Shown in pieces: positions 1-9,881 of a stretch of DNA of 64,000 nt. The stretch is from an uncultured Salinicoccus sp. Its GTDB lineage: Bacteria; Bacillota; Bacilli; Staphylococcales; Salinicoccaceae. The stretch is taken from positions 186,001 through 250,000 of the forward strand of contig CANLWV010000002.1 of NCBI GenBank assembly GCA_947494965.1, read 5' to 3'. The stretch's first letter is position 1. Each line of letters begins with the position of its first letter. A model generated the notes under the pieces. It made no database searches. It was not told where the DNA came from and saw only the letters and a program-made list of their open reading frames with translations. The position numbers and the translations under genes are program-made.

Positions 1-295
1 ACAGACCGAACTGGAGCAGCAAGTATCCTCCCATACGGCGTGTAAGCGGCAATTTCTGTTCTGCTGCCAAATAGATGCTCATAAGAAACAGCATCAGGTA
101 TGTAAAGTACCGGCTCGTTCCGAAAAGATAAGCGAACAAAGCATCCAAATATGTGCCTACAGCGCCGAGTTGGAACAATGTGATGAATAGAAGTACGATG
201 AGGATAAATGCCGAAATGGAGTAATAGCTTCTAGTGTCTTTTTTCTTTCTTACGGCCCTACCCGCCTTTTTGGTTCTGTTTGGCTTTCTGGCCAT
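1..295 (-). CDS. ftsK: DNA translocase FtsK/SpoIIIE, N-terminal part (cut by window edge)
   Basis: The first 98 codons of a minus-strand gene that runs off the left edge. The protein starts MARKPNRTKK with a very basic tail of about 20 residues and then enters hydrophobic membrane segments (around residues 24-40 and 55-75). This is the expected N-terminus of the FtsK/SpoIIIE family, whose later ATPase motor (not visible here) pumps DNA through the division septum. The ATG at 295 is preceded by an AGGGGGAA ribosome site. A gene of this family lies directly after rnjB in staphylococci and in related Bacillales, which supports the call. Only the membrane-anchor part can be judged, so the subfamily is uncertain. 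Confidence 0.72.
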   Translation of the reverse strand, partial: MARKPNRTKKAGRAVRKKKDTRSYYSISAFILIVLLFITLFQLGAVGTYLDALFAYLFGTSRYFTYLMLFLMSIYLAAEQKLPLTRRMGGYLLLQFGL

Positions 296-315
296 GGACA
301 TTTCCCCCTATTTAC

Positions 316-345
316 AATGAGACTGCCAAAACTGGCAGTCTCATT
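316..345 (-). terminator. Hairpin between rnjB and ftsK
   Basis: Perfect 13-bp inverted repeat (AATGAGACTGCCA, 4-nt loop) just past the rnjB stop codon. On the minus strand it is followed by GTAAATA rather than a clean U-run, so it may be a weak terminator or a 3'-end stabiliser. Confidence 0.5.
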
Positions 346-351
346 GATGGT

Positions 352-2034
352 TTATATTTCAGATATTATCGGGATGATCATTGGACGGCGTTTTGTACTA
401 TCATACAGATGCTTACCGAGATCATCTCGTATGCTCTGCTTTAATGTACTCCACTCAATCTTCTTCTCATCAAGGGCATCCAAGACGATCTTATGGACGC
501 GTTCTTCCGCTTCCTTAAGAAGGTCTTCACTCTCCTTCACGTAGACGAAGCCTCTGGATTGGATCTCCGGACCGGCCATGATCTGCCGTTTTTTGGGATC
601 TATCGTCACTACGGCTATGAAGATGCCATCTTCACTTAAAAGTCGTCGATCACGAAGTACAATGTTACCCACATCGCCGACGCCACTGCCATCAATCAAT
701 ACATTGCCGGCAGTCACCTTATTCGCACTGATCATCTGTTTACCGTCGTAGCTGACGACATCACCTTTTTCGAGAAGGAATATATTCTCTGGTGCGACAC
801 CGGTTTCAGCGGCGAGTTTTGCATGGGCAATCTGCATTTTGAACTCACCTTGGACCGGGATGAAATGCTTCGGTTTCATGACATTAAGCATCATCTTCAG
901 CTCTTCGCTCAAGCCATGGCCAGAAGCGTGGATGTTCTGTTCCGGGGTGGCTATTTCAGCACCAGCCTTCACCAGTTCGTTCATCGTACTGTACAGCACC
1001 ACTTCCATATTGGAAGATGGTGTCGTCAGTATATAGACGATATCCCCTTCTTTTATGTTAGTCACTTCATGCTGGCCACGGGACATCGTACCCAATGCCT
1101 CAATCGGTTCACCTTGGGAACCGGTTGCGATGATGACCACTTCGTTATCCGGGTAGTCTTCTATCTCATGGCTTGGCACGAGAAGACCTTCAGGGATATC
1201 GAAGTAACCAAGATTCCGGGCCACCTTGAAGGAATTTTCCAATGTGCGGCCGAGGAAAGAGACCTTGCGGCGGTTTTTTGCGGCATTCGTCAGCACTTGT
1301 TGTATACGGACAAAGTTTGAAGCATAGCAGGAGACGATGATTCTGCCTCGTGCACGTGCAAATCCATCCAGTATGTGTTCTTCAATCACATTTTCTGGTG
1401 TGTTATAGCCGCGTTTTTCCGCTTCCGTAGAATCACTGATCAGAGCGAGCACATCTTTTTTCGCAATATCGTACATCTTACCCATATTGTAGCTGTAATC
1501 CCCCGTCAAACTCTGATCGAATTTGAATTCTCCAGTATAGACGATTGAACCGTATTTAGTCTCTATACTGACCCCATATGAATCCGGGATGCTGTGGCTT
1601 GTTTCGAAAAACACCATTTCCGCATTTTTGAATTTCATGCGTGATTGGCTGTTTATCGTATGGAACTTGATTTTCTTATTGACGCCTTTAGCCCTCAGAC
1701 GATCTTTTACAAGCGCCAAGGTTAACTTGGAACCATAAATTGGGGCGTTTAAAGACCCGACGATATACGGTATTGCGCCGATGGAATCTTCGTGCCCATG
1801 GGATAGGAAGATTCCTTTCAGCTTATGTTTGTTCTCTTGTACATAGGTGATATCCGGAATGACGATGTCTACACCGAGCATTTCATCTTCCGGAAACATC
1901 AACCCTGCATCGAGTATGAACATTTCGTCATCAACTTCAACGACGTACATATTTTTGGCTATCTCACCGACACCGCCGAGTGGTATGATTTTCACTTTAG
2001 CTTCCGTGTTCGCTTCTTGTTTAGCTCCGTTCAA
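352..2034 (-). CDS. rnjB: Ribonuclease J2 (RNase J family)
   Basis: 560-residue metallo-beta-lactamase/beta-CASP ribonuclease, the usual length of RNase J proteins. It works in mRNA decay and rRNA maturation, normally in a complex with RNase J1. The metal-site motif at residues 79-84 reads HGHEDS instead of the HGHEDH of J1. Loss of the last histidine is typical of the J2 paralogue, which has weak activity of its own. The start is a TTG at 2034, preceded by AGGAGGA. The gene follows pnp and one small gene; the pnp-rnjB neighbourhood is the J2 position in S. aureus, so J2 is preferred over J1. The C-terminal part keeps the conserved dimerisation-domain sequence ending IIPIISEI. Confidence 0.93.
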   Translation of the reverse strand: MNGAKQEANTEAKVKIIPLGGVGEIAKNMYVVEVDDEMFILDAGLMFPEDEMLGVDIVIPDITYVQENKHKLKGIFLSHGHEDSIGAIPYIVGSLNAPIYGSKLTLALVKDRLRAKGVNKKIKFHTINSQSRMKFKNAEMVFFETSHSIPDSYGVSIETKYGSIVYTGEFKFDQSLTGDYSYNMGKMYDIAKKDVLALISDSTEAEKRGYNTPENVIEEHILDGFARARGRIIVSCYASNFVRIQQVLTNAAKNRRKVSFLGRTLENSFKVARNLGYFDIPEGLLVPSHEIEDYPDNEVVIIATGSQGEPIEALGTMSRGQHEVTNIKEGDIVYILTTPSSNMEVVLYSTMNELVKAGAEIATPEQNIHASGHGLSEELKMMLNVMKPKHFIPVQGEFKMQIAHAKLAAETGVAPENIFLLEKGDVVSYDGKQMISANKVTAGNVLIDGSGVGDVGNIVLRDRRLLSEDGIFIAVVTIDPKKRQIMAGPEIQSRGFVYVKESEDLLKEAEERVHKIVLDALDEKKIEWSTLKQSIRDDLGKHLYDSTKRRPMIIPIISEI

Positions 2035-2052
2035 AATATTTCCTCCTATAGC

Positions 2053-2310
2053 CTACTTGAATGTGGCATGGTAGAACTTCCCATCTATTGTGATATGGGA
2101 TACTTTTACGTTCTTTGTATCATAGCGCGTTTCATCGCTGTTTTTCAGAATGAGATGGTCGATTGGCTTATCTTTAGTGTGGAATTCCCTAAGCTTGTTG
2201 CCGAGTGCCAGATCTGTAAATATGATCTTCACCTCATCGTCATCTTTAATCCTAAGTTGACCGGTGGCTTCATGTTCCAAATCATTTATATCTACTTTAT
2301 TAAAAATCAA
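2053..2310 (-). CDS. Small hypothetical protein between pnp and rnjB
   Basis: 85 codons, start TTG at 2310, only 5 bases after the pnp stop, with an AAGGAGAG ribosome site inside the end of pnp. That tight coupling argues for a real gene. The protein is soluble and charged, with alternating hydrophobic residues suggesting beta strands; there is no signal peptide, membrane segment or cysteine. I do not recognise a family. It is probably co-transcribed with pnp and rnjB, two RNA-decay enzymes, so a role linked to RNA turnover is possible but is only a guess from position. The stop lies 18 bases before the rnjB start. Confidence 0.7.
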   Translation of the reverse strand: MIFNKVDINDLEHEATGQLRIKDDDEVKIIFTDLALGNKLREFHTKDKPIDHLILKNSDETRYDTKNVKVSHITIDGKFYHATFK

Positions 2311-2315
2311 TTCGG

Positions 2316-4427
2316 TTACTCTCCTTTGTTATCTTCGAGCAGTGCCTTGCGGGACGCGTTGACGCGGCCCTGTTTATCGATTTCCGTTACTTTTACAAGG
2401 AATTTATCGCCCATTTTAACGACATCTTCCACTTTGCCGACGCGTTTGGTATCAAGCTGCGAAATGTGGACAAGTGCATCTTTACCTTTGAACAGTTCGA
2501 CAAAAGCCCCGAACTTTTCAATGCGTTTCACTTCGCCCATGTAGATTTCACCGACTTCTGCAACGCGTGTCAGTTCTCTGATGATTTCTTTAGTCCGTTC
2601 TATCATCTCAGGGTCGCTGTGTCCGATCAGCACTGTTCCGTCCTGCTCAATATCGAGTTTGACGCCGGTTTCATCAATTATTTCATTGATTTTTTTACCG
2701 CCTGGCCCGATCACATCACGGATCTTATCCGGCTTGATATGCATGACTTCAACTTTTGGAGCATATTTGCTCAACTCTTGGCGTGGTTCGCTTATCGTTG
2801 CAAGCATGTTGTCCAGAATTTCAGCACGGCCTGCTCTTGCCTGTTCCAATGCTTCACTCAGGATATCTTCATCCAGTCCATCAATTTTGATGTCCATTTG
2901 GATGGCTGTAATGCCATTTTCTGTACCTGCAACCTTGAAGTCCATATCTCCAAGAGCATCTTCCATTCCCTGAATATCCGACAGGATTGTGTAGTTATCG
3001 TCTTTTTTGACGAGTCCCATCGCAATACCGGCCACGGGTGCCTTTATAGGCACACCTGCATCCATCAGAGCAAGCGTCGAGCCACAGATTGACGCCTGTG
3101 AGCTTGAACCGTTGGACTCCAGTACTTCAGACACTAGTCTGATCGTGTATGGGAAATCGGATTCGTCCGGTATCACTTGATAAAGGGCACGTTCACCAAG
3201 TGCACCATGACCGATTTCACGGCGGCCCGGTCCTCTGATCGGTCCAGTTTCGCCTACTGAGAAGTTCGGGAAGTTATAATGGTGCATAAAACGCTTGTTT
3301 TCGTCGACCCCGAGCCCATCTATAATCTGATGTTCCCGAAGGGCGCCAAGCGTACATATGGATAAAGCTTGAGTCTGGCCGCGGGTGAATAAGCCTGAAC
3401 CGTGTGCACGAGGCAACAAGCCAGCCTGTGAATCCAGGGAACGGATTTCAGATGGTTGCCGGCCGTCAGGTCGTATTTTTTCTTCTGTAATAAGGCGTCT
3501 CACTTCATCTTTCAGGAGCGTTTCTACTATGGAAGCCGCTTCTTTATAAATGGTTTCATAATCTTCAGCAGATTCATCCAGCGTTTCTAGGATGCGCTCT
3601 TTGGCAGCTTTTATCGCCGCATCACGCTCTTTTTTGTCTGGATCCTGAATTGCTTCATAGAGGCCCATCGTTTTCGCTTTCTCCTCCATGTCGCGCTGCA
3701 GGTCAAAGTCCGGCTCCGGTACTTCAAAGGGTGTTTTCTCTATGTCCAGTTCCGACAATATCTCTTCCTGGAAAGCGACCAATTTCTTGATGCTTTCATG
3801 GCCGAACATAATTGCTTTCAGCATTGTCTCTTCAGACACTTCACGTGCACCTGCTTCGACCATGTTGACAGCATGCTTAGTGCCGGCAACTTGAAGGTCG
3901 ATGTCAGAACGATCAAGCTCCTCCACCGATGGGTTGATGATGAATTCCCCGTCGATCCGGCCGATCGTCACTCCGGCTATGGGACCCTTGAAGGGGATAT
4001 CACTGACTCCGAGTGCAAGGGATGACCCAAGCATCGCCGCCATTTGAGGAGAAGCGTCCGGGTCTACCGAGAGGACTATGGACATGACTTGCAGGTCATG
4101 CCTATACCCTTCTGGGAAGAGCGGTCTGATCGGACGGTCGATTAGGCGGCTTGTGAGTGTCGCCTCCTCACTTGGACGACCTTCACGCTTGTTGAATCCG
4201 CCAGGAATTTTACCCGCAGCATACAGTTTTTCCTCATATGCGACTGTCAGCGGGAAAAAAGGAAGGTCTTTCGGTTCCTTGGAAGCAGTGGCGGTGGTAA
4301 GCACGACCGTCTCGCCGTACCGTATGAGCACTGCACCATTGGCCTGTTTGGCAAGCTCGCCGTATTCGACTGTCAGCTTGCGTCCCCCCCACTCTGTTTC
4401 ATACACTTTCTTCGTTGTTTCTGTCAT
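2316..4427 (-). CDS. pnp: Polyribonucleotide nucleotidyltransferase (PNPase)
   Basis: 703 residues from the ATG at 4427 ([13 protein letters not shown]), matching the roughly 700-residue length of Bacillales PNPase. It degrades RNA 3' to 5' using phosphate. Two RNase PH-like halves are visible ([10 protein letters not shown] in the first, [15 protein letters not shown] in the second), followed by a KH domain with [11 protein letters not shown] and a C-terminal S1 domain (about residues 620-690). The open frame extends 14 codons further upstream, but the AAGGAGAG site sits right before 4427, so that start is preferred. It follows rpsO, as is common in bacteria, and is separated from it by a strong terminator, so a separate promoter is likely. 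Confidence 0.96.
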   Translation of the reverse strand: MTETTKKVYETEWGGRKLTVEYGELAKQANGAVLIRYGETVVLTTATASKEPKDLPFFPLTVAYEEKLYAAGKIPGGFNKREGRPSEEATLTSRLIDRPIRPLFPEGYRHDLQVMSIVLSVDPDASPQMAAMLGSSLALGVSDIPFKGPIAGVTIGRIDGEFIINPSVEELDRSDIDLQVAGTKHAVNMVEAGAREVSEETMLKAIMFGHESIKKLVAFQEEILSELDIEKTPFEVPEPDFDLQRDMEEKAKTMGLYEAIQDPDKKERDAAIKAAKERILETLDESAEDYETIYKEAASIVETLLKDEVRRLITEEKIRPDGRQPSEIRSLDSQAGLLPRAHGSGLFTRGQTQALSICTLGALREHQIIDGLGVDENKRFMHHYNFPNFSVGETGPIRGPGRREIGHGALGERALYQVIPDESDFPYTIRLVSEVLESNGSSSQASICGSTLALMDAGVPIKAPVAGIAMGLVKKDDNYTILSDIQGMEDALGDMDFKVAGTENGITAIQMDIKIDGLDEDILSEALEQARAGRAEILDNMLATISEPRQELSKYAPKVEVMHIKPDKIRDVIGPGGKKINEIIDETGVKLDIEQDGTVLIGHSDPEMIERTKEIIRELTRVAEVGEIYMGEVKRIEKFGAFVELFKGKDALVHISQLDTKRVGKVEDVVKMGDKFLVKVTEIDKQGRVNASRKALLEDNKGE

Positions 4428-4464
4428 AATTTGTCTTCTCTCCTTAGTAAGGCTACTTAACCCA

Positions 4465-4493
4465 ATCATATCACTTTTAATAGAGAATATACA
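4465..4493 (-). promoter_or_regulatory. Possible sigma-A promoter of pnp
   Basis: TATGAT (4465-4470) with a poor TGTATA -35 element 17 bases upstream. It lies between the rpsO terminator and the pnp ribosome site, where an independent promoter is needed if the terminator works. Confidence 0.35.
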
Positions 4494-4494
4494 T

Positions 4495-4522
4495 AAAAAA
4501 AAGCATATCCAAAGGATATGCT
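4495..4522 (-). terminator. Intrinsic terminator of rpsO
   Basis: 9-bp stem AGCATATCC/GGATATGCT with a 3-nt loop, followed on the minus strand by a run of eight T. It lies 10 bases after the rpsO stop. Confidence 0.9.
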
Positions 4523-4532
4523 CAAGCTGTTA

Positions 4533-4802
4533 TTAGCGACGGAGACCGAGTCTTTTGATGAGTTCACGGTATCTCTGTATGTCTTTTTTACGCAGGTAGG
4601 TCAGCAAGTGTTTCCTGCGGCCGACCATTTTAAGAAGACCTCTTCTTGAGTGGTGGTCCTTCTTGTGGATGCGTAGGTGTTCGTTCAGTGTTGTGATTTC
4701 AGCAGTCAATACTGCGATCTGTACTTCTGGAGATCCTGTGTCGGACTCGTGTGTACGGTATTCTTGTATCAGTTCATTTTTGCGTTCTTGTGATATAGCC
4801 AT
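4533..4802 (-). CDS. rpsO: 30S ribosomal protein S15
   Basis: 89 residues, exactly the usual S15 length. It binds 16S rRNA early in small-subunit assembly. The recognisable core runs from [13 protein letters not shown] through HHSRRGLL to the C-terminal RLGLRR. ATG start at 4802 with AAAAAAGGAGG upstream. It has its own strong promoter and a roughly 75-base leader, and is closed by a strong terminator, so it forms a single-gene unit between ribF and pnp. Confidence 0.98.
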   Translation of the reverse strand: MAISQERKNELIQEYRTHESDTGSPEVQIAVLTAEITTLNEHLRIHKKDHHSRRGLLKMVGRRKHLLTYLRKKDIQRYRELIKRLGLRR

Positions 4803-4880
4803 TAAAAACGCCTCCTTTTTTTATTGTTCACCGCTATCCGAGCAGATGCCGGAGTTGCTCTCTGCCAAGATTAGGGCACT
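4803..4880 (-). promoter_or_regulatory. Structured rpsO leader, possible S15 autoregulatory site
   Basis: The 5' untranslated region between the inferred transcription start and rpsO can form several alternative helices: CCAAG/CTTGG, GCAGA/TCTGC, GAGCA/TGCTC and CCG/CGG, some mutually exclusive. Bacillales rpsO mRNAs are known to carry S15-binding leaders. I infer one here from position and overlapping helices, not from a matched consensus. Confidence 0.4.
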
Positions 4881-4886
4881 TGGTTC

Positions 4887-4915
4887 ATTATACGTTAAAT
4901 GCTATAGGTTTTCAA
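4887..4915 (-). promoter_or_regulatory. Sigma-A promoter of rpsO
   Basis: TTGAAA (4910-4915), 17-base spacer, perfect TATAAT (4887-4892). The -35 element overlaps the last codons of ribF. Confidence 0.85.
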
Positions 4916-5843
4916 GCAGCTTAATCGCTTTTTGTTTATCTCTGGATATATGGTCAGTGAGCTCATCGATTCCGGAGAATTTCCTTTCCTCTCTTATGAA
5001 ATGATGCCAGTGTATAGTGGCATTTTCCCCGTAGACGCTGCGGTCGAAATCAAAAAGGTGCACCTCAACACTCACCCGCTCGAGGTTATCGTGGAAAGTC
5101 GGTTTGACACCCACATTGCAGACGCCCTTGTATACGGTTTCCTCATTATCGAGCCTGAACGTCACGGCGTACACACCTTTAGCAGGTAGGTGATAGCGGT
5201 ACTCCGGCTCAATGTTCGCAGTCGGGAAGCCGATGGTCCGCCCCCTCTTTTCTCCTTGCACGATTACACCTCTGACCTCGTAGGGACGACCTAAAGCATG
5301 ATTGGCACTTTCAAGTTCATGCGTAAGCAGATCCTTCCTGATCTTTGTGGTCGATATCTTTTCGCCATCGACAGCCAGTTTTTCAACACCTGTCGTGTGG
5401 AACGCCTCGTACTCAGATAGAGTGCTGATGTTTCCGGCACCATACTTGCCATAAGTGAAATCGAACCCTGCAATGACTTCCTTGATATTCATGTCGATTA
5501 TGTACTGGGATACGAAAGTGTCTGGGGACAGCCCCGCAAGTGCGCTCGAAAAATTGATGACGAAGCAATAATCCACACCCATTTCCTCAAGCATCTCCAA
5601 TTTGACATCAAGCGGGGTCAGATAGGTTGTCCGTCTTTTTTTCGGATTCAGTACTACGGATGGGTGGGGGTCAAACGTTATGACGGCCTTCTTCAGATTA
5701 TTTTCTTCTGCTTTGGCAGTCATTGTGCCAAGTACATTTTGATGGCCCCTATGCAGCCCATCAAAAAAACCGATCGCTGCAGCAGACGGTGCCAATTTCA
5801 TATTCTCTTTTTCCTGTGGATGGTGCAATCTTATAGTTTCCAT
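4902..5843 (-). CDS. ribF: Bifunctional riboflavin kinase / FMN adenylyltransferase
   Basis: 313 residues. It makes FMN and then FAD from riboflavin. The N-terminal nucleotidyltransferase half shows GFFDGLHRGHQNVL around residues 25-38 (the usual form is GNFDGVHxGH). The C-terminal riboflavin-kinase half shows GRTIGFPTANI and KGVYAVTF. ATG start at 5843. The gene lies 11 bases after truB in the order truB-ribF typical of Bacillales and is probably the last gene of the nusA-infB operon. No FMN riboswitch is visible upstream. Confidence 0.95.
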   Translation of the reverse strand: METIRLHHPQEKENMKLAPSAAAIGFFDGLHRGHQNVLGTMTAKAEENNLKKAVITFDPHPSVVLNPKKRRTTYLTPLDVKLEMLEEMGVDYCFVINFSSALAGLSPDTFVSQYIIDMNIKEVIAGFDFTYGKYGAGNISTLSEYEAFHTTGVEKLAVDGEKISTTKIRKDLLTHELESANHALGRPYEVRGVIVQGEKRGRTIGFPTANIEPEYRYHLPAKGVYAVTFRLDNEETVYKGVCNVGVKPTFHDNLERVSVEVHLFDFDRSVYGENATIHWHHFIREERKFSGIDELTDHISRDKQKAIKLLENL

Positions 5844-5854
5844 TACATCGCCTC

Positions 5855-6757
5855 TTATAAATTGAACATTTTGTAGGGTTTCATCATATCCTGTTTTTCA
5901 GGATGGTCATGGTAGATGCCGATGACTTTGCCTTCATTCCTGAAGACCACCTTGTCAGTCCTATCTTCTACCATTTCCATAATAGCAGATTTATACACCT
6001 TTTGCCCATTCAGGATTTTTTTCAGGAAATTTTCATCTTCTATATCTACAGTCGGCAATTCTTCGATCAATTTCCCGATCGGGATGAGGTGTGCTGTGGC
6101 ATCCCCTGCTTTCAATTCCTCTAGGCTTGCGGATTGATTCAAAGTGATGCCGCATGATTCCGTTCTGATCAGAGCAGACATATGGGCCGCTGTTTCGAGA
6201 CTCCTCCCAATGTCCACTGCCAATGTACGTATATAAGTCCCTTTCGAACACGTTACATCAATATCGAAGTGGATGAGCCCACTTTCCCTCTCGATGGGTC
6301 CTATGCGTGAAATCTGAAAAATGCTGACGGTCCTTAACGGCCTTTCCACTTCTATGCCTTGACGTGCATACTCATACAGTTTCTTTCCGTTTATTTTGAC
6401 AGATGCATACCTGGGCACCCGTTGCGTATAATCTCCTTGGAAAGCCACTATCGCTTCATCGATCATTGCGTCAGTGATGCCGTCAGTGGCGTTGCTGTCC
6501 TCCACCTGTCCCGTCTGATCTTCAGTATCTGTCGAATAGCCCAAAGTCACACGCGCACGGTAGCTTTTTTTCTTTGTCTGCAAGTATTCAGTCAGTTTTG
6601 TGCCCTCACCGACGACGATGGGCAACACTCCAGTCACTTCAGGGTCGAGCGTCCCTGTATGTCCTACTTTCTTCATGCCGAGGATTCTGCGCATACGCAT
6701 CACCACGTCATGGCTGGTCAGTCCTTTGTCCTTATTTACCGGGATTACACCATGCAT
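5855..6757 (-). CDS. truB: tRNA pseudouridine(55) synthase
   Basis: 300 residues. It converts U55 in the T-loop of tRNAs to pseudouridine. The catalytic motif GHTGTLDPEVTGVLP is present with the nucleophilic aspartate at residue 38, and the N-terminal NKDKGLTSHDVV block is typical. ATG at 6757 with a GGAGG site. A terminator-like hairpin separates it from rbfA, leaving only about 27 bases and no room for a promoter, so truB must rely on read-through. Confidence 0.96.
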   Translation of the reverse strand: MHGVIPVNKDKGLTSHDVVMRMRRILGMKKVGHTGTLDPEVTGVLPIVVGEGTKLTEYLQTKKKSYRARVTLGYSTDTEDQTGQVEDSNATDGITDAMIDEAIVAFQGDYTQRVPRYASVKINGKKLYEYARQGIEVERPLRTVSIFQISRIGPIERESGLIHFDIDVTCSKGTYIRTLAVDIGRSLETAAHMSALIRTESCGITLNQSASLEELKAGDATAHLIPIGKLIEELPTVDIEDENFLKKILNGQKVYKSAIMEMVEDRTDKVVFRNEGKVIGIYHDHPEKQDMMKPYKMFNL

Positions 6758-6783
6758 TGTTGTATAGACCTCCGTATATAAAT

Positions 6784-6805
6784 AAAAACCTGGGGAAGCC
6801 CCAGG
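6784..6805 (-). terminator. Intrinsic terminator between rbfA and truB
   Basis: GC-rich stem CCTGGGG/CCCCAGG with a short loop, followed on the minus strand by TTTTTATTT. It starts a few bases past the rbfA stop. No promoter can fit before truB, so termination is presumably partial. Confidence 0.78.
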
Positions 6806-6808
6806 CTT

Positions 6809-7144
6809 TTATTTGTCTTTTATTTCATTCAGCAGTGCATCGATCTTGCTACCATACTCGATGGAAGTATCATACTTGAACTCCAGTTCAGGAGCCTTCC
6901 GTATGGGTATTTCCTTAGCCACTTCCGAACGGATCAGGCCTTTGGCCCGGCCGAGTGCAGCCTGTACTGCTTCCCGGTCATCGTTGAGTGAGGTGAAGTA
7001 TACAGTCGCAACTTCCATCTCTTTGGTCAGTTCAACCTCTGTCACCGTCACCATCCCTATATCCGGGTCAGCAACCTTCGTCCGGAGCGCTTCGCTCACG
7101 ACTTTCTTGACTTCTTCAGCCACTCGCTCTTGTCTGTTAGACAT
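6809..7144 (-). CDS. rbfA: Ribosome-binding factor A
   Basis: 111 residues. A small KH-like protein that helps mature the 16S rRNA 5' end in the 30S subunit. The family pattern is clear: SNRQERVAEEVKKVVSEAL at the N-terminus, then DPDIGMVTVTEVELTKEM and the basic alpha/beta end. ATG at 7144, 6 bases after infB, in the universal infB-rbfA order. Confidence 0.96.
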   Translation of the reverse strand: MSNRQERVAEEVKKVVSEALRTKVADPDIGMVTVTEVELTKEMEVATVYFTSLNDDREAVQAALGRAKGLIRSEVAKEIPIRKAPELEFKYDTSIEYGSKIDALLNEIKDK

Positions 7145-7150
7145 AAGTTA

Positions 7151-9271
7151 TCACCTTTCAATCTCAACCATGATATAAGGTTCGATCTGGTCTCCCTCTT
7201 TAAGGTCGTTGAAATTCTTGATCGTAATGCCGCATTCGTAACCTGCAGTCACTTCCTTGGCATCATCTTTATAACGCTTGAGGGTATCCAATTCGCCTTC
7301 ATGAACCACTATACCCTCTCTGATGACTCTTACACCTGAATCGCGGGTGATTTTACCGTCAGTGACGTATGATCCTGCGATCGTACCCACTTTGGACACT
7401 TTGAAGGTTTGACGGACTTCGACGTTGCCGATTACTTTTTCTTCAAAGATCGGGTCGAGCAGACCTTTCATCGCAGTTTCGATTTCTTCAATGACACTGT
7501 ATATGACACGGTGCAATCTGAGGTCTACTTTTTCCTGGTCTGCCGCTTTCTTGGCATTGACATCAGGGCGCACATTGAAGCCGATGATGATGGCGTTTGA
7601 AGCTGAAGCCAAGGTGACATCAGATTCATTGATTGCCCCAACCCCTGTATGGATGATACGGACATTGACACCTTCGACATCAATTTTCATCAATGAAGCG
7701 CTCAGTGCTTCAACGGAACCTTGCACATCTCCTTTAATGATGAGGTTGAGATCTTTCATCTCCCCTTCTTTCATCTGTTCGAACAGGTTTTCAAGGCTTA
7801 CTTTTGAAGTCTGTTCGCGATCATTCATGACCTTCTCTTCACTGCGCGCCTCTCCGATGCTGCGCGCCGTCTTGTCGTCTTTGAAGACTACAAAGCGGTC
7901 GCCAGCCTCCGGCACGTCGTTGAGTCCAGTGATTTCAACAGGTGTCGAAGGACCCGCTTCCTGGATGCGCCGGCCGAGGTCATCAACCATGGCTCTGACT
8001 TTACCGAAAGTGCTGCCGACGACAAGTGAATCACCGACTTTGAGTGTCCCGTGCTGGACCAATAGGGAAGCCGCAGGGCCTCTTGACTTGTCCAGTTCAG
8101 CTTCGATTACAGTGCCGATGGCTGGACGGTCACTTGTTGTCTTAAGCTCGGATACTTCTCCGACTAGAGTAATCATTTCAAGAAGATCTTCGATGCCGTC
8201 ACCGCTTAGGGCGGATAGGGGAACGAAAATCGTGTCACCACCCCAATCCTCAGGATAAAGGCCATATTCACCAAGTTCCGTCATGACGCGGTCTGGGTTG
8301 GCCGTTGGCTTATCGACTTTGTTGACTGCCACGATGATTGGCACTTCAGCTGCTTTAGCATGGTTGATGGCTTCAATAGTCTGGGGCATTACACCATCAT
8401 CAGCTGCTACGACAAGGATTGTGATGTCCGTGACTTGAGCACCGCGTGCACGCATGGTTGTGAACGCTGCGTGACCAGGCGTATCGAGGAACGTAATTTT
8501 CTTGCCGCCTGATTCAATCTGATAGGCACCGATATGCTGAGTGATGCCCCCGGCTTCTCCGGCTGTCACTTTAGTGTGGCGGATGGAGTCGAGCAATGTC
8601 GTTTTACCATGGTCGACGTGACCCATTATCGTAACAACGCTCGGGCGCTCCTCAGTCAATTCTTCGCCTTCAAGATCGAAATAGTTTTCAAGGTCTGTAT
8701 TGTCTACGACCACTTCCAACTCCGCAGTGAATCCATGTTCACTCGCTATCAGCTCAACGGATTCATTATCCAAGGCCTGGTTGATGTTTGTTACGACACC
8801 GACCATGAAGAGGTCTTTAACGATTTTAGATGCGTCTACGCCAATTTTCTCGGCAAGTTCGCCAACCGTGATCCCTTCCTGGTACTTGAACTCTTTAGGG
8901 AGTTCTTTTTTTGGTTGGGGTTCAGGCTGCTTAGCGTTCGGCTTATTCTGTTTCCGCCTTTTACCGCCGTGTATGCCGGGCGCCCTATTCCTCTGTTGCC
9001 TTTGGTTCGGTTTATTTTCACGCGGCTTATTTCTATTGCCCTGCTCTTTTTTCTGTGTAGATGCTTTTGCATCCTTTTTAGGCTCTTCTGCTTTTTTCGT
9101 TTCTGCACCTTTTGCTTTGCCGAATTCTTTATCGAGCACTTCTACTTCATTATCTTCAAGAGATTTCATATGGCTATTCACTTCAATTCCTCTTGCCTGG
9201 AGGAATTCGATTATTACTTTACTTGCGACTCCATGCGCCTTCGCGTATTCGTAAATTCTGATTTTACTCAT
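7151..9271 (-). CDS. infB: Translation initiation factor IF-2
   Basis: 706 residues, close to the S. aureus protein. This GTPase brings initiator tRNA to the 30S subunit. An N-terminal IF2N domain (residues 1-50) is followed by a lysine-, glutamine- and asparagine-rich linker (about 52-125), a second IF2N domain, and the GTPase with G1 GHVDHGKTT (217-225), G3 DTPGH (263-267) and G4 NKVD (317-320). The beta-barrel and C-terminal tRNA-binding domains follow. ATG at 9271, 4 bases after ylxQ. Confidence 0.98.
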   Translation of the reverse strand: MSKIRIYEYAKAHGVASKVIIEFLQARGIEVNSHMKSLEDNEVEVLDKEFGKAKGAETKKAEEPKKDAKASTQKKEQGNRNKPRENKPNQRQQRNRAPGIHGGKRRKQNKPNAKQPEPQPKKELPKEFKYQEGITVGELAEKIGVDASKIVKDLFMVGVVTNINQALDNESVELIASEHGFTAELEVVVDNTDLENYFDLEGEELTEERPSVVTIMGHVDHGKTTLLDSIRHTKVTAGEAGGITQHIGAYQIESGGKKITFLDTPGHAAFTTMRARGAQVTDITILVVAADDGVMPQTIEAINHAKAAEVPIIVAVNKVDKPTANPDRVMTELGEYGLYPEDWGGDTIFVPLSALSGDGIEDLLEMITLVGEVSELKTTSDRPAIGTVIEAELDKSRGPAASLLVQHGTLKVGDSLVVGSTFGKVRAMVDDLGRRIQEAGPSTPVEITGLNDVPEAGDRFVVFKDDKTARSIGEARSEEKVMNDREQTSKVSLENLFEQMKEGEMKDLNLIIKGDVQGSVEALSASLMKIDVEGVNVRIIHTGVGAINESDVTLASASNAIIIGFNVRPDVNAKKAADQEKVDLRLHRVIYSVIEEIETAMKGLLDPIFEEKVIGNVEVRQTFKVSKVGTIAGSYVTDGKITRDSGVRVIREGIVVHEGELDTLKRYKDDAKEVTAGYECGITIKNFNDLKEGDQIEPYIMVEIER

Positions 9272-9275
9272 TGAA

Positions 9276-9584
9276 TCACTTTCCTTTCTCTTTAAGCTCC
9301 AACATCTTTCTGCCGAAGCCTGGATCTGTCACTGAAAGTACAACTCTGTTGGCTGCACCTGTTGCGTTGCTCAAGGACTCATTGGTGTAATGATCGATCA
9401 GCGGTATATCATATGTCCTGCACTTATCGTGGATCTTTTTCCTTGTGTTTGCGCCGGCATCAGCAGCCAGAAAGACCACTGCAGCTTTTTTTGAACGGAT
9501 GTTCTCCAGCGTCTTTTCCTCACCCGCCGTCAGTTTTCCGGCACGCTTTGCCAAACCCAGCATATTCAATAGCTTGTCCGTCAT
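9276..9584 (-). CDS. ylxQ: L7Ae-family RNA-binding protein YlxQ
   Basis: 102 residues of the ribosomal L7Ae/L30e/S12e/Gadd45 family, members of which bind kink-turn RNAs. The family pattern [15 protein letters not shown] opens the protein and [14 protein letters not shown] forms the core. Its exact partner is not firmly known. It overlaps the upstream rnpM gene by 4 bases and precedes infB, the standard Bacillales arrangement. Confidence 0.92.
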   Translation of the reverse strand: MTDKLLNMLGLAKRAGKLTAGEEKTLENIRSKKAAVVFLAADAGANTRKKIHDKCRTYDIPLIDHYTNESLSNATGAANRVVLSVTDPGFGRKMLELKEKGK

Positions 9585-9865
9585 CGTTTAGGGATGTCCT
9601 CCCTGTAGATGAGCCGGATGATTTCATCATAGATTGGGGCAAGCGTTTCCTTGTCAAAGCCAAGCCTGTTTTCCAGCACTTCTTTTTCCCTGGCTTTTTC
9701 GACAGCTTCAAGGTTTTTCACTACATAGCTGCCACGGCCGTTCTTCTTGCCGCTCGGATCGACGAATACTTCGCCTTCTTTGGTCGAAACAATCCGTAAT
9801 AACTCTTTTTTTGGATGCATTTCATTGGTCAGGATACATTTTCTAAGAGGTATTTTCCTTTTCAT
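9581..9865 (-). CDS. rnpM: RNase P modulator RnpM (YlxR, DUF448)
   Basis: 94 residues from the ATG at 9865 (MKRKIPLRKC); a GTG at 9874 would add three residues, but the GGTGAT ribosome site favours the ATG. The DUF448 pattern is present: RKC near the start, a KKELLRIV helix and the signature GRGSYV at about residue 47. The family was described as a modulator of RNase P. It sits between nusA and ylxQ as in Bacillus. Confidence 0.92.
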   Translation of the reverse strand: MKRKIPLRKCILTNEMHPKKELLRIVSTKEGEVFVDPSGKKNGRGSYVVKNLEAVEKAREKEVLENRLGFDKETLAPIYDEIIRLIYREDIPKR

Positions 9866-9881
9866 AACAATCACCCATCAT

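Noticed and set aside
7425-8258. Plus-strand open frame (277 codons) opposite infB
   Set aside because: It lies antisense to the conserved GTPase and C-terminal region of IF-2, and its Ser/Thr-rich translation is typical of a shadow frame.
8534-9274. Plus-strand open frame with hydrophobic, Phe- and Cys-rich translation
   Set aside because: The composition comes from reading the lysine-rich IF-2 linker on the other strand.
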